Origin: Galdieria sulphuraria
Lineage: Eukaryota; Rhodophyta; Bangiophyceae; Galdieriales; Galdieriaceae
Direction: 5' to 3'
Assembly: GCF_000341285.1 (NCBI RefSeq)
Contig: NW_005178439.1
Coordinates: forward strand, 1-64,000
Length of the DNA stretch: 64,000 bases
Shown here: positions 26,100 through 37,558 of the stretch, in pieces
How the letters are laid out: each line of letters opens with the position of its first letter
How positions within the stretch are numbered: the stretch's first letter is position 1
Made by a program: the position numbers and the translations under genes
Notes under the pieces: model-generated
Database searches by the model: none
What the model was told of the DNA's origin: nothing
What the model saw: the letters and a program-made list of their open reading frames with translations, nothing else

Positions 26100-27361
26100 T
26101 TATTTTGTAGGGTCAACTGCCACTTTGATAGAATTCTTTCCTTCGTTGACATACTGAATACCTTGAATAATATTGTCTAAACTCAATTCATGAGTAACAA
26201 TACGTTCAACAGGAATCTGTCGACGAAGAATCATATCAATAGCCACTTTATATCCGTTATCTCCACTGCAATGTGCTCCCAAAATATCCAACTCCTTTGT
26301 ATCTCCAATTATAGTCCAATCAACAGAAGTCTTATCTTTGAAAACACTAAACTCCACAAATCTTCCATTTTTCCGAATCATATAGAGACCTTGTTCTACA
26401 CTTTTAGGGTTTCCAGTAGCTTCCAAATAAACATCACATCCATATCCATCTGTCAACTCTTGAATATCGTTTATTACGTTGGTCTTGAGAGGATTCAACA
26501 CGATATCCGCTCCACATTCTCTAGCAATATCTAGCCTAGAGTCCATACAATCCAAAGCGATCAGGCGACCTGGACCAGCTAATTTAGCGGCTGCAACCAT
26601 TCCTAAGCCAATTGGACCACAACCACTGACAACTACTGTGTCACCCAATTCGATACGACCTCTATGAGCTCCATGAACACCACAACTTAGAGGTTCTATA
26701 TAAACTGCTTCTGATGGGAATACTTTTTTTGGAATATTATAAATGATACTATTTTGTGGAAACCGCATGTACTATGAAGGTGTCCATGGAATGATTATTC
26801 ATGATCAAATGTTCATATTTTACAACTTACTTGTCCCATACCGCCGTGTACACAACGATGAAAACCAAATATGTCGTGAGGAGCACACAACCAACGAAGA
26901 CCCTTTCGACAATACAAACAACGGCCACAAGCTACAATTTGTTCAGCAGTTACTTGATCTCCCACTTTGACTTGACTTTTCTCTTCCCTGTCACCAATAG
27001 CAATAACTTCTCCAACAAACTCGTGACCTGGTATTACTGGAGTTTGTACATAAGGCTTTCTGGTTTCATCACCCCAAAACATGGGAGCACCACTCCAGCA
27101 CTAGAAAAATTATCAACTGCTTGGTCAATGCATCGATGTTCTTACTTTTGCGTCTCCTGCACAGATTCCACAACGGGTGACTCGTATCAGTACTTCTCCA
27201 GGTAAGAGTTCTTCCTTTGAACGACCTTCAAACAGCGTGTCCTTTGAAGCAATTTCTTCTTCCACCGTATAGTTTTTGATCCCTCGACATAATACACCAC
27301 GAAAATGGTCAGGAATACTTTTATCTATCGTTGCCATATTATGATACTTCAACAAAACCAA
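26100..27361 (-). CDS. Zinc-dependent polyol/alcohol dehydrogenase
   Basis: Three exons (27361-27146, 27100-26831, 26771-26100) joined by GT..AG introns of 45 and 59 bp give 385 aa. It is a medium-chain dehydrogenase. Visible features are the catalytic-zinc Cys (CGICAGD), GHEFVGE, the structural-zinc cluster CGRCLYCRKG...C, and the nucleotide-binding loop SGCGPIGLG. The combination CGICAGD, FWGDE and PVIPGHEFVG is most like erythritol/L-threitol and related polyol dehydrogenases, which oxidise sugar alcohols with NAD. Sorbitol or xylitol dehydrogenase activity is also possible. Its place just upstream of a sugar porter on the same strand suggests a polyol-use pair. Confidence 0.85.
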
Positions 27362-27626
27362 ACGTGTTTGTTGAAAAAAATCTTTGACAATCCTCTTCCT
27401 TTTGTGTAGGAATAAATGAAAGCTGAGAATCCTCCTTTACTTTGACTGTCATTTGGACATTGTCATCCAATCCACTCAATACGACTATTGTGGAGAAAAG
27501 ATTCGTATGGACGAAGTCTCTCTTTAAGAAAAGGATGACTTGCAAAGGCTAACAAAATCATTCTATTTAATATTATGAAATAAAGCAGTTGAATATTATG
27601 AAAAAAAGAAATAGAACTTGCAATAG
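27362..27626. promoter_or_regulatory. Upstream region of the polyol dehydrogenase
   Basis: This 265-bp gap lies between the dehydrogenase start and the stop of the next minus-strand gene, so it must hold the dehydrogenase promoter and the 3' end of the neighbour. No specific element is recognised. A 68-aa frame here is judged spurious. Confidence 0.35.
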
Positions 27627-28752
27627 TTATTCATTGGTAGAATTATCGGGAGATACTGCGCTCTTCGTTGTTTCTTTCGTGTGCGAAGATTCCCAAATTT
27701 GTTCCAATATGCCAAGTGCACTTTCAAACTCGACTTGGTCCTTGAAACGAGAAAATATAAAAGACGTTTGAATCTTGGTTACGAGCCTTATTCTTCCTTC
27801 TTTTCCTTTTTGTATTCTTGATATTTCATCCAGTCCTATAATAACCTATACATCATGAGGAGTTGGCGATAATACATTCCATATGATTTTCTTCTTATTA
27901 CCTCAAATTTTTCCATACTGCTTTGATCATGACTTGCTCGAAAAGCGACTTTCCCTACAGTCACAAACAATACTCCAGGAAACTCTATAATTTGTTCTTC
28001 AGTTGCATCATTATCCACGCAACGATAACTACAAGTCATTCAGTATAACCCAAACAAAGAATACAATAAATGTATGTATATTCGTTACCGTTGCATCAAA
28101 GAACAAGGAAAGGCATCTATAAGACTATGTTCTTTGGCCCAAGTAGGAAAAGCTCTTTCAAACTCTGATTCCCAATCTTGTGCCGACATATCAGCAAAAC
28201 GTCTACGTATATCTTCTTCTTCGTCTTCTTTCATATGAAACACGTTATCCAAAAATCGGTTTAAAGTACCCCAACCTTTGGAAACACCTTGTCCAACGAA
28301 ACCCAGATTTTCCTTGGCCTTTTGTTGTGCGATAACCGAAAGTTCACTTGCTTTCTTTCTTATTTCCGCAATGTGTGAAGCAATACTGTCAGCAGTAAAA
28401 GTTTCCCCAAAAGTGGTATCGTTGTGATCAAAATATTGTCGTACTGCTATTTGTAAATCCCAGTTGGCGTTTTGAAGATATTCTTCAGCCTAAATATCAT
28501 TAAAAAAAAGAATAAGAAGCTCAATGTAAGATTCAGTAGATGAGAAAAACAAAGCAATACTTGAGAAGGAGAAACTTTGGTTACATCAGCAAACGCTTTG
28601 ATAAGTTGCGACTTGGTTTCTGCATCAACGTTGGAGGAGTCTTGTGGGTTACTATTGTTGTTGTCTTTTTGTATGGTTGTTGTTGCTGCTTCTTCTTCTT
28701 CTTCTTCTTCAGCTGTGGTTTGTTGAACAGACTTGTTTTCTTCCGACATCAT
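27627..28752 (-). CDS. UBA-like plus GRAM domain protein
   Basis: Four exons (28752-28561, 28489-28089, 28028-27902, 27845-27627) give 312 aa. After a Glu-rich, Thr- and Asn-rich leader, residues about 45-85 form a UBA-like/TAP-C motif with the pattern SQLIKAFADVTKVS and YLQNANWDLQIAV. The second half reads as a GRAM domain, a PH-like fold that binds membrane lipids, with core GVLFVTVGKVAFRAS and later IQTSFIFSRFKD. In the last intron two AG acceptors are close together; the upstream one keeps the GRAM domain open and is preferred. The role is unknown; membrane-linked ubiquitin recognition is inference. Its start is 63 bp from the divergent VTC1-like gene. Confidence 0.7.
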
Positions 28753-28815
28753 GAAACTGATTCTCCACACAACTGGATTCAAATGAGGAATATTATTCTT
28801 ATTGTTGACAACAGA

Positions 28816-29391
28816 ATGGAACAAATGCAATCACCAGAAGAACAAACATTATTATTAGGCACCAGAAGTCCTCGTGGTAATTCAGATGTCGAAAACGGTT
28901 AGAACACTGAATAGTTGTATTGTATATGTCTTCAAGTTGTGTTAGGAGCTATGTTGATGGATACCAACCCTATGACTATCACGGCTGAAGAAACCAAAAA
29001 AGGAAAAGGCGGGAAAAAGGAAGACTTGGGAAAGAAGAAGAAAGATGATGATCTTAAAACTCATATGGCTAACGAAAGAACTTTCTTTAAATGGCTATTC
29101 ACAGGTTTTCATATTGGTGCTATGGGTACATTTATTTTGGCGTTCTTCTCAGAGTCACAAGATCCTTACAAGTTATTATTGGTTATATTTTGTTGGTTGA
29201 TTGCTCTAAGCTTTGTATTATACGGATTATACAATTATTACAGAAGAAGAAGAGCTCTACGATTGGGTTTAAAGGAAAGTACAGAATGGGATGCTCCTCA
29301 TGGTCCTGCTTTTGTAGTGGCAGGTTTGGTATTGGTTATTGCAAGTGTCATAATATATGCAGTATATACGGGAATGGTAAGTCTCAAGTGA
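28816..29391 (+). CDS. VTC1: VTC1-like / DUF202 membrane protein
   Basis: Two exons (28816-28897 and 28946-29391, or from 28937 with the alternative AG) give about 175 aa. An N-terminal basic stretch rich in Lys and Gly precedes MANERTFFKW, the typical start of the DUF202 domain. Three transmembrane segments follow, with an Arg-rich loop (YNYYRRRRAL) between the second and third. VTC1 is the small membrane subunit of the vacuolar transporter chaperone, which makes polyphosphate and moves it into acidic vacuoles. No SPX or VTC4-type catalytic domain is nearby, so membership of that complex is inferred from family. The donor (GTTAGA) is weak. Confidence 0.8.
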
Positions 29392-29727
29392 AATCTTCAC
29401 TTGCTCTATTGAGCTTTGATGATAGGAACCCAGAAAACCGAAGAATTTTCAAGGATTCTGAAGAGTACTTGCTGTTTAAAAAGTAGTACTAGTATATATA
29501 GAATAGTATGGAGTGTGCATTATCATAATCTTTTGCTGAAAGTATCGTTTCGTTGAGTTGATGAAAAGATACCCAAAACATAGCAAGTGTTTTGCTTTTG
29601 ATAGTAATACGAAGATAAATGCTTCTTTTTCTTACTTATAGTTGTCCACAACAAAGAATAGCATATCTTACAAGTTCCAAAATATTTTACAAAAACTTTC
29701 TCTTCGTAAAAAAATATATCACCAGTC

Positions 29728-29996
29728 TTACTTGTCAACTTTTGGAGACCTCAAAGTTGTCTTTTTATAACATTCTTTAAGGGCCTTGACTTGTTCTTGA
29801 CAAGCTGACCAGTTACGGTCGTTATCAGCAAGACAATCTTCTAGTTTGCGGTAAACCTGAGCACATCTACATTCTCTTGTCACTGACTTTGAAAGTTCAA
29901 TGAGAATACAACATACATGGAACTGTCAATCATATCTTCTACGTCTCGCTCTTCTTCTAAAGACTCTGAAGCAGAAACTGAACTTTTCGAAGTCAT
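29728..29996 (-). CDS. Twin CX9C mitochondrial protein (COA4/CMC-like)
   Basis: Two exons (29996-29917, 29875-29728; GTATGT donor) give 75 aa. After an acidic, Ser-rich N-terminus the sequence has two CX9C motifs: Cys-nine-Cys ending VYRKLEDC, then CQEQVKALKEC. This is the signature of small proteins imported into the mitochondrial intermembrane space by Mia40 and folded by two disulfides. Size and spacing fit cytochrome c oxidase assembly factors such as COA4 or CMC-type proteins, but the exact member is uncertain. SDE2 lies just upstream on the same strand with about 65 bp between. Confidence 0.7.
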
Positions 29997-30061
29997 AACC
30001 TCCTCAATGCCTCTTCTCATAAATTGGAATTATCAAAGTCAGATAAATTTATTGGCTGCTT

Positions 30062-30838
30062 TTATCCCGAAATATTCGCTATAGGTAGAGATGAAGATAA
30101 CAAATTGTCAAGTTCCACTGAGTTTTCTTGACTCCCTTGCACACAAGTTGACGACTCAATATTATCATCTTCGTCACTAGAGTCTTCGAAAGTTGGAAGT
30201 ATCCATCTCCTTTTGGACTGGTCTGCTACATTTTTCTCTCCACGCTGTTCATTGCTACTTTCTGTAAAGTTTCGTTTTCGTTTTGTGGCCATCGCAAGAC
30301 CTTTGACCACAGCACTTTCAGTGTTTGCTTCCACTGTTCTACAAGTATTGCCAACTTGTGCTTTTATCTCTTCGTGTTGCCTTTTGGTTTGTTCGCTTTC
30401 TTCATTTCTTCTTGCTTGTTGTGAATAGGAATTCCCCATCTGACTTTTGCCTTGTTCTCTTTCTGCGTACCATTTGGTAAGTCTCTTTTCTGCTTCCACG
30501 TCACGAAGTCGACGACCTTCCAAATCTCTGCAAGCCGAAACATTTCGAGACTTTTTACGAAAAGCTGCTTGGCCTCTCAAAAGTGTACCAAAACCGCCTT
30601 TACCTCCTTTTAAAACACCTAAAGGTCTTGCTTGTAGAAAAGAACCGCTAACAAACCGAACAAGTCTTTCTTCAGCAGCAACTATTTTGCCGCCATATAG
30701 AAATATAAGAGGCCAACTATAACCTAACCTTTTCCATATCAATTTTTCCAAGTCACGGACAGTATCTTGAGATGATAAATATACGTTCAGAGTACCTACT
30801 CCTGGAAGTTCTCCAATCAATAACTGAATCCACTCCAT
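30062..30838 (-). CDS. SDE2: SDE2-like ubiquitin-fold protein
   Basis: This is a 258-aa single exon. The first 75 residues form a ubiquitin-like fold that ends in the family-defining sequence GGKGGFGTLLRG. In fission yeast and human, SDE2 is cut after the GG, and the C-terminal part acts in pre-mRNA splicing and replication-stress control. The mature part here begins with Lys-Gly and continues with basic, helical sequence (RKKSRNVSACRDLEGRRLRDVE) typical of the family. The tail is acidic and Ser-rich (FEDSSDEDD). The start lies 83 bp from the divergent NEDD1 start. It is shorter than human SDE2 (about 450 aa) because the C-terminal SAP-like part is absent. Confidence 0.85.
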   Translation of the reverse strand: MEWIQLLIGELPGVGTLNVYLSSQDTVRDLEKLIWKRLGYSWPLIFLYGGKIVAAEERLVRFVSGSFLQARPLGVLKGGKGGFGTLLRGQAAFRKKSRNVSACRDLEGRRLRDVEAEKRLTKWYAEREQGKSQMGNSYSQQARRNEESEQTKRQHEEIKAQVGNTCRTVEANTESAVVKGLAMATKRKRNFTESSNEQRGEKNVADQSKRRWILPTFEDSSDEDDNIESSTCVQGSQENSVELDNLLSSSLPIANISG

Positions 30839-30921
30839 ATCCCTCCAAAAGAAACAATTATCGAAATTATAAGAAATGGCGCCAAATTGCTTTTTTTTCT
30901 TGAAAGGATTTCAAAAAGGAA

Positions 30922-32875
30922 ATGAATGGCGATGTGGCTATATTATTTACGACAAGTAAACAAGGCCTTTCGTTTTGGCAACTGAATACCTTTGATTGGC
31001 AAATACAAGATTTTCCTACAAAAAACGCTGAACAACAATGGCTTCTTTTTTGCAACAACTGGAAACAGAGTCATCTCAACAAAGCTATACAAAAAAGTGC
31101 TTCGGGACAAGAGATATCATCAAGGCTAGCCTGTGTCACTTTGCAACACGAACTTTATGTTGTTGATATTGCTCAGCATCATATTATATGGCCTATTCGA
31201 AAAGTGCAAGCTTATGATATCACGAGTATTTGTTTTCTACACCACGACGAGCTTCTCTGCATAGGTATCACTAAGCTCATTGCTTGTGTTTGCTATTTCA
31301 TAGTTGATTCTTGCTAGGAACCAAAGATGGACAACTCAAGATATTTCAACTTGTGGATGGAAAGCATTTGAAAACATTGATGTTGGGTTCCAGTCCAATT
31401 TCCCGTATGACTGCTTCGAAGGACGATTTTCTTGCGGTTCAACTTGATGAATGTCGAATTGAAATCGTATCTTTAGAAGATGACGGAACTATTAAGAATG
31501 GGACGTTGGAACCATTTGATTTTGGTATTACCAATATGTCATTTTCACCTTTTTATCATTCTTTGTTGGCTATTGCAGGTGATGATGGGTCTGTAACTGT
31601 TGTCGATACCAAGTCTACTGAAAGGTTTGTGAAAATTCAGTTTTCATCGGCACATCTTTCGCCAGTATCATTGATTGCGTTTTCTCCTACCAATTCTTGT
31701 CTTCTATGTTCAGTTGGTTTGGATAAGCGTCTATGCTTCTTTGATATGGAAAAGAAAAAGAAAAGGATTCGAATGTTTTCGTTGAATGACTTTTGTGAAA
31801 GTTTGCAGTTCTTGAATTCAGGTTCACATCTGATTATTAGCTTTCGACAAGGTCGTTTGAGTCTGTTTGACTTGAGAGGTGGAATCCAAGAAAGGTCATC
31901 CATAGCAACTAGCCAAGTCATTGAATCGATTACAATTTTGGACAAGACAGTGTTTGAAAAGACAACATTAAGGAATGAAAGGGATAATAATAGGATTCTT
32001 CCGCCTACTTTATACAAATCAGAAGCAGTTGATGAAGAAAAAGAAAACATTCACTCTGTTTCTAATAGAATGGACAGCAAAAAGCAAGATTCTTTCCAGT
32101 CTTCTCATACAACGGAAGAAGATTCATGTTTGACTGACGAGTTATTGCTAGACAACTCTCTATTACGTAATGGATCAACACAACTTGTAGTCCCACCAAA
32201 AGAAAGCAACTCATTGGATTGTTTAAGTAATCACCTTTCTGAGTCAATGATAGTTATTCGTTCCAAAGACAATAGCATGCAAAGACGAGAACACCTCTCT
32301 GAGAGGAAACAGTTGCAAGAAGAAGTTGACGGTGACTATTTGCCGACCAAAGGAGACTCTTCAAGACCATTTTCTACTTCATGGGACGAAACTCCTATTT
32401 TAGCTATATCTTCTTCGAAACAACAAGTTCATGTGAATTCCGAAAAGAATGGCTCAATTTTTGATGAAACAGTCACTCAAAACCCAAAATCTATCTCTTC
32501 TTATCCAAATCCGTTTCAGTGTCTTCTACAAGACTCCGCATCTCCTTCCTATGATTCACGTTCTGAGCAGTTAGAAAATGAAAACAAGGATCTGGCTTCT
32601 CATAATATCTATTCAGGCTTGTTACAATCCATAGAAGATATTCAATATGCAAGTAATAGAGAAATCAAACAACATATACAAAATCTGCACATTGATGTCA
32701 TTCGCAATTTTGAAGAACAACACGTAAGTTTGTTGGTTATCTTTACTATTTGTTTTGTATATGAAAAGCTTTGAAGAGTCGCATTCAGGAATTGGAACAA
32801 GGAATGCTAAAATTGATGAAACATATTCAATTGCTGGAACAAAAGGCTCAACAAGATCGAATTTTATTTCCGTGA
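30922..32875 (+). CDS. NEDD1: NEDD1-like WD40 protein
   Basis: Three exons (30922-31264, 31318-32723, 32777-32875) give about 615 aa. The N-terminal half is a WD40 propeller; the most diagnostic blade reads AHLSPVSLIAFSPTN followed by SVGLDKRLCFFD, as in NEDD1. A low-complexity Ser-rich linker follows. The C-terminal 70 residues form a coiled coil with IQNLHIDVIRNFEEQH, the conserved gamma-tubulin-binding region. NEDD1 brings the gamma-tubulin ring complex to spindle pole and spindle microtubules. The stop codon is only 10 bp before the ATG of the GH35 gene on the same strand. Confidence 0.85.
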
Positions 32876-32885
32876 TTTTTAAGAG

Positions 32886-35586
32886 ATGACTACCCATCTT
32901 ACTGTTGAATATGACCGCAAAGGGTTGATTATTGGTTCTCAACGTGTTTTACTGTTTAGTGCAAGTATTCATTATCCACGCTGTCAGCCTAGTGACTGGC
33001 AACAGTTGATTGAGTTTGCAAAAGAAGCTGGTATAAACTGTATCGAAACTTGTAAGTAACCTTTCGTGAGCTTATTCGGAGCAAATTGAAGAATTTTATT
33101 TGAAGACGTTTTTTGGAATCAACACGAAAAGGAAAAAGGAGTATACGACTTTTCCGGTCGTTTGGATCTTTTTGGTTTTATACGAACCATTGCCAAAGCA
33201 GGACTATATGCCTTATTACGTATAGGACCTTATATATGTGCAGAGACTCATTTTGGAGGATTTCCACACTGGCTGAGAGATATCGATGGTAACAGTAGAT
33301 TAGAAAATGAAAAAAATTCTTCTATATAACCCTTGTGGATAGGAATAGAGTTTCGTACCCAAAATGAACCTTTTCAAAGAGAATCGAGTCGTTGGGTTCG
33401 CTTTCTGGTAGAAAAGCTGAATAGCAATAATTGCTTTTATAGTCAAGGAGGTCCCATCGTTATGGTTCAGTTTGAGAATGAGTACAAGTTGATTGGACAA
33501 AATTATGGAGAGGCTGGACTGAATTATCTAAAGTGGTGTTCAGAATTGGCCAAAGGTACGATTTTCTATTTTTTAAAGGACTTTGTTGGACTTTTTTTGA
33601 ACGCGTTGTTTTGAAAGATTTACAGTTACCGGTACCTTTGTTTATGTGCAAAGGAAGTATTGAGGTGAATAACATTCGCATTCAGTTGATATTTATGACT
33701 TATCCTTTTTGAAACAATATGAATAGAATGTGCTTGAAACTATCAATGACTTTTATGGTCATCAAGAGATGGAAAATCATCATCGAGAGTATCCTAATCA
33801 ACCTGCAATTTGGACAGAATGTTGGACAGGATGGTAAAATGGAAACTTGATGAGTTAAATATTCATTGTTGTCAATTGTTTAGGTATGATGTTTGGGGTA
33901 GTGCTCATCATATTCGACCCTGTAAAGTAAGTTTCTTTTATAATACAAATAGTCTCTATTTCATCTCCTTTTAGGATTTGTTTTATGCAGTTCTGAGGTT
34001 TTTTGCTCAAGGAGGAAAAGGAATCAATTATTATATGTTTCATGGTGGTACAAACTATGATCAATTAGCCATGTATCTACAGACGACTAGTTATGACTAT
34101 GATGCTCCTATTGATGAATACGGAAGAAAAACAAAAAAGTATTTTGGTCTACAATACATTCATCGGCAACTTGAACAACATTTTGCTTCATTAGCATTAA
34201 AGTTAGAAGCACCCATTGCGCATTCCTATGAGGATAATTATGTTTGGATATTTATTTGGGAAGAGCAAGGTTCCAATTGTATCTTTTTTTGTAATGATCA
34301 TCCAACTTCAACCAAACAAGTACAATGGAAAGAACAAGAATATTGTTTAGCACCTTTATCTGTACAAATGGTGGTCGATCATCATCGTTTGATATTGAAG
34401 AGTGATCAACTATTTGTAGATGAGGAACTTATTCAGAAGGAGTTGAAGCCCATTTCTGTGACAACTGAAGAATGGACTTGGCAATATTATAAGGAAAATA
34501 TTCCGACCACTGATATAACAAGTTCAGCTTCCCAATCATCATCAATATCATCATTATCATCTAACACTGAAATAGAAACTCAAGTTCCTGTAGAAATGTT
34601 GCGTTACACAGGAACTGCGACTGATTACGCTTGGTATATTGCTCATTATCAAATCGATCCTCAAATAGAATGGACTAGTGATGACGCACTAGAATGGGTT
34701 GGAGGACAAGTGGATTTGGAAGCTGCAGATTATGTTCAAGTTTATGTGAATGGCGTTTATAAGACATCTTCTCCATTGCCTTTATTAGAAGAAAGATTTC
34801 CCAATTCCTGGAATGAGACAAGTGCTTCTCCTCATGTAGGGTTTCATCAACATATGGAATTTACACATTCACAAGTACTGAAGGATTCTATATTTTGTAT
34901 TTCTTTTCTAGTGTCTTCTTTAGGAATGATTAAAGGAGACTGGCAACTTGATCGTGGATGGAATATGAAAGATGAAAGAAAAGGCATATTTGGAATACCC
35001 AAAATAGCTTGGAAAGTACGTAGAAAGGATAGTGATCATACCATTCCTTTAAAAGTCCAAAGTACTTTTCGATTTATGCCTTTATGGATGCAACCACCAT
35101 TGGTTGAAAGTCATTTTCTTCATCAGAAGACTTGGAAAGATTGGAATATTTCATTCTTCGATAGAGAAGAAGATGGAATAGGACCTCGTTGGTATCGAGC
35201 TATCATTTCATTATTATCTGACAAGGTATATTGCATAATATTGTTTATTACATACAACTGAAGAGAATATTCATATAAACGGATAGGAATATGATGGTGG
35301 TTTATTATTGGATTGCAAAGGATTATGGAAAGGCCATATTTGGTGGAATAAGCAAGACTTGGGTCGTTATTGGCTTATTCCCGCATCTTGTGTCGATATT
35401 TCTTCTTCTCCGATAAGACAAAGTCAATCTAAGGAAACACAACGTTTCTATTTTATTCACAAGTCGATGGTCTATTCAGTGAATGAATTGATTATCTTTG
35501 AAGAATGGGGAGGAACACTTGAATCTATCGATTTGTTGGAGATTCCTCACACCAATCCCATGGAACCTAAACCATTGGATGCATAA
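32886..35586 (+). CDS. GH35 beta-galactosidase
   Basis: Eight exons (32886-33051, 33106-33288, 33343-33555, 33618-33664, 33727-33833, 33884-33926, 33975-35225, 35287-35586) keep one frame and give 769 aa. The GH35 catalytic barrel is clear: GGPIVMVQFENEY holds the acid/base Glu and TECWTGW the nucleophile Glu. It removes terminal beta-galactose from sugars or galactosylglycerol-type compounds. The first residues (MTTHLTVEYDRKG) lack a hydrophobic signal peptide, so a cytosolic place is suggested, unlike most plant GH35 enzymes, which are secreted. The coding end overlaps the convergent PP5 gene by 40 bp. Confidence 0.92.
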
Positions 35587-37477
35587 GCCATGGGTGGAAC
35601 ATTGGGATGAGGAACTTGTGCAAAAGTATAAAACTGAGGTTCCAATGTTGAAGAAAATCGAATATAAGCTCCAAGATTACCCATTTGGTCACAATAGTTG
35701 GGAGCAGAAAACACAGTAATCAATCGATTATCTGCTTCTACTTCATATCCTTGTTCCTTCATTTCATGGCTCCTAACTAACAAGGCAATTTGGTTGGCAT
35801 CTAAAAACCTACAAGTAACATCTGGTCCAAAAGATACGCCAATTCCTCTTTTAGATACTCCCCAACCCATTTCCTAAAAATAAGGTAAATGAATATCTTT
35901 CTAACAAACAGTCTCTTTGATATTACCTTTTGAGGATCACTCCACAATAATTCTGCCATAAGACCTTGATCAGGTTCTCTATGCCTATCAAGATGTTGTA
36001 AATCTTCCAATAAGACACCATCTCGACTAAATAATCCTCCATGAATAACCAATACTTGTTTTCTGTTTCTAACCACAAAAACAAAAATGAACCATCTCAA
36101 CCTTTACTATTCCATACACTTACCCCTTTTCATTTCCAATCAATAAATGTCCCAATGGAAGACTTTCAAAAAGCTCAGCAAATAATGAATAAATGGTTTC
36201 ATTATATTTTGTTTTCACTTCTCCTTCAAATCCATAAATTTTGTTCATATTTTTGCTTTCATGGTTGCCACGATTAAGTAGCATACAAAGAGGATCATAA
36301 CAAACAAAAGTTAATAAAGTGATAATAACTTCAACACTAAAGGAACCTCGATCAACAAAGTCACCTTATGGACATCATTCAGTCATTCCATTTTAGAAGC
36401 AATTGGCTTACCATTGAACAAATAAGGATTATCACGTGATGGATAGCCATTGAGTTGAAAAATATTCAATAAATCATAATATTGTCCGTGAGTATCACCG
36501 CAAACTGTAATTCCACTCTCTTTTACTTGATAAGATACGATATTGTCCAATTGATCTATTCCAAATATCAAAACATGATTATTCCATCTACACACTTTTT
36601 GGAAGACTTACCCAAATATCGTTTGGCATAAACCAATAACTTGATTAGATACTTTTTATGAAGTTTACCTTGATTGCGCAAATATTCTATCAACTCGTAA
36701 CAAAAAGACTCTGAAATATCCTCTTGTTCCCATGTAGGACCTTGATAGCTATCTTCTACTATGATGGACTCATAATCGATGGTTTCAAACAAAGAAACTG
36801 GCTTCACAGCATCCGAATCGATTGCTTTGGCAAAAGCTTGTTCTCGAATTCTCCTTTCACACTCCTATTCTCACAAGTTGATATGCATCAATAACAAAAA
36901 CAATATGTCAACATATATATATATTTATATATATATATATATATATGTATCCTTTTTCTTAGCCATTGCATCTGCATCATTCGGTACCAACTGCAATACC
37001 TTTTTAAAGTCTTCTAAAGCAGCTTTATACTTTCCAAGCGCAAAATTGGCTACTGCACGTCGATAATAGCCTTTAGGATAATGGCAATCCAATTCGATAC
37101 TTTTACAAGCATCCATATAAGCATATCCATATTCCTATATCCACAAAAATTAACAACAATGAATCATTTTGAAGCGCCATCCATATACTTGCTTCCATCT
37201 TGGTTCTAGCGAGGGCACGATTGGCATAAAGTATGGCACAAGGACTCAATTCAATAGCTTGTGTATACAACTCACAAGCTTGTGCATATCTAGTTGTTGT
37301 TCCATTTATTCATCTGTGTTTCACTCCACCTTATTCTACCTACTTTTTGGCGCCAACAGCTGCATTGGCCTGTTGACGTAACTTTTCTGCACGAGTCTGA
37401 ATATCATCCACTTGAATAGAATCTGCGTCTGGTATATTATCTTGGAAGTGATTTTCTTTCCACAAAGTATCTTTCAT
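35547..37477 (-). CDS. PPP5C: Serine/threonine phosphatase PP5 with TPR domain
   Basis: Eight exons (37477-37344, 37289-37193, 37134-36952, 36864-36612, 36555-36412, 36364-36124, 36068-35927, 35873-35547) give about 506 aa, near human PP5 (499 aa). An N-terminal TPR domain ([22 protein letters not shown] in part) is followed by the PPP catalytic core: [34 protein letters not shown], and [13 protein letters not shown]5 binds Hsp90 through the TPR and acts on signalling proteins. Alignment to human PP5 requires two unusual introns: GC..AG at 37192-37135 and an apparent GA..AG intron with a TA repeat at 36951-36865. The tail [12 protein letters not shown] is the usual PP5 C-terminus. Confidence 0.92.
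36908..36947. repeat. (TA)n microsatellite inside a PP5 intron
   Basis: A TA run with one interruption fills most of the third intron of the PP5 gene. It begins 4 nt from the predicted donor site, which lacks a GT. Confidence 0.85.
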
Positions 37478-37558
37478 TTCTCACTTTTGTTGACTACCAC
37501 AACACAACCTATTTTTGGACTCACGGCCTCCTCTAAAGAGAATAATTGTTAGAAAGAA

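Noticed and set aside
27339-27545. 68-aa minus frame upstream of the dehydrogenase
   Set aside because: It overlaps the dehydrogenase start in another phase and has no domain; it may be leader sequence.
36945-36960. GTATCCTTT on the plus strand, identical to a U12-type donor
   Set aside because: The gene here is on the minus strand, so the match is by chance.
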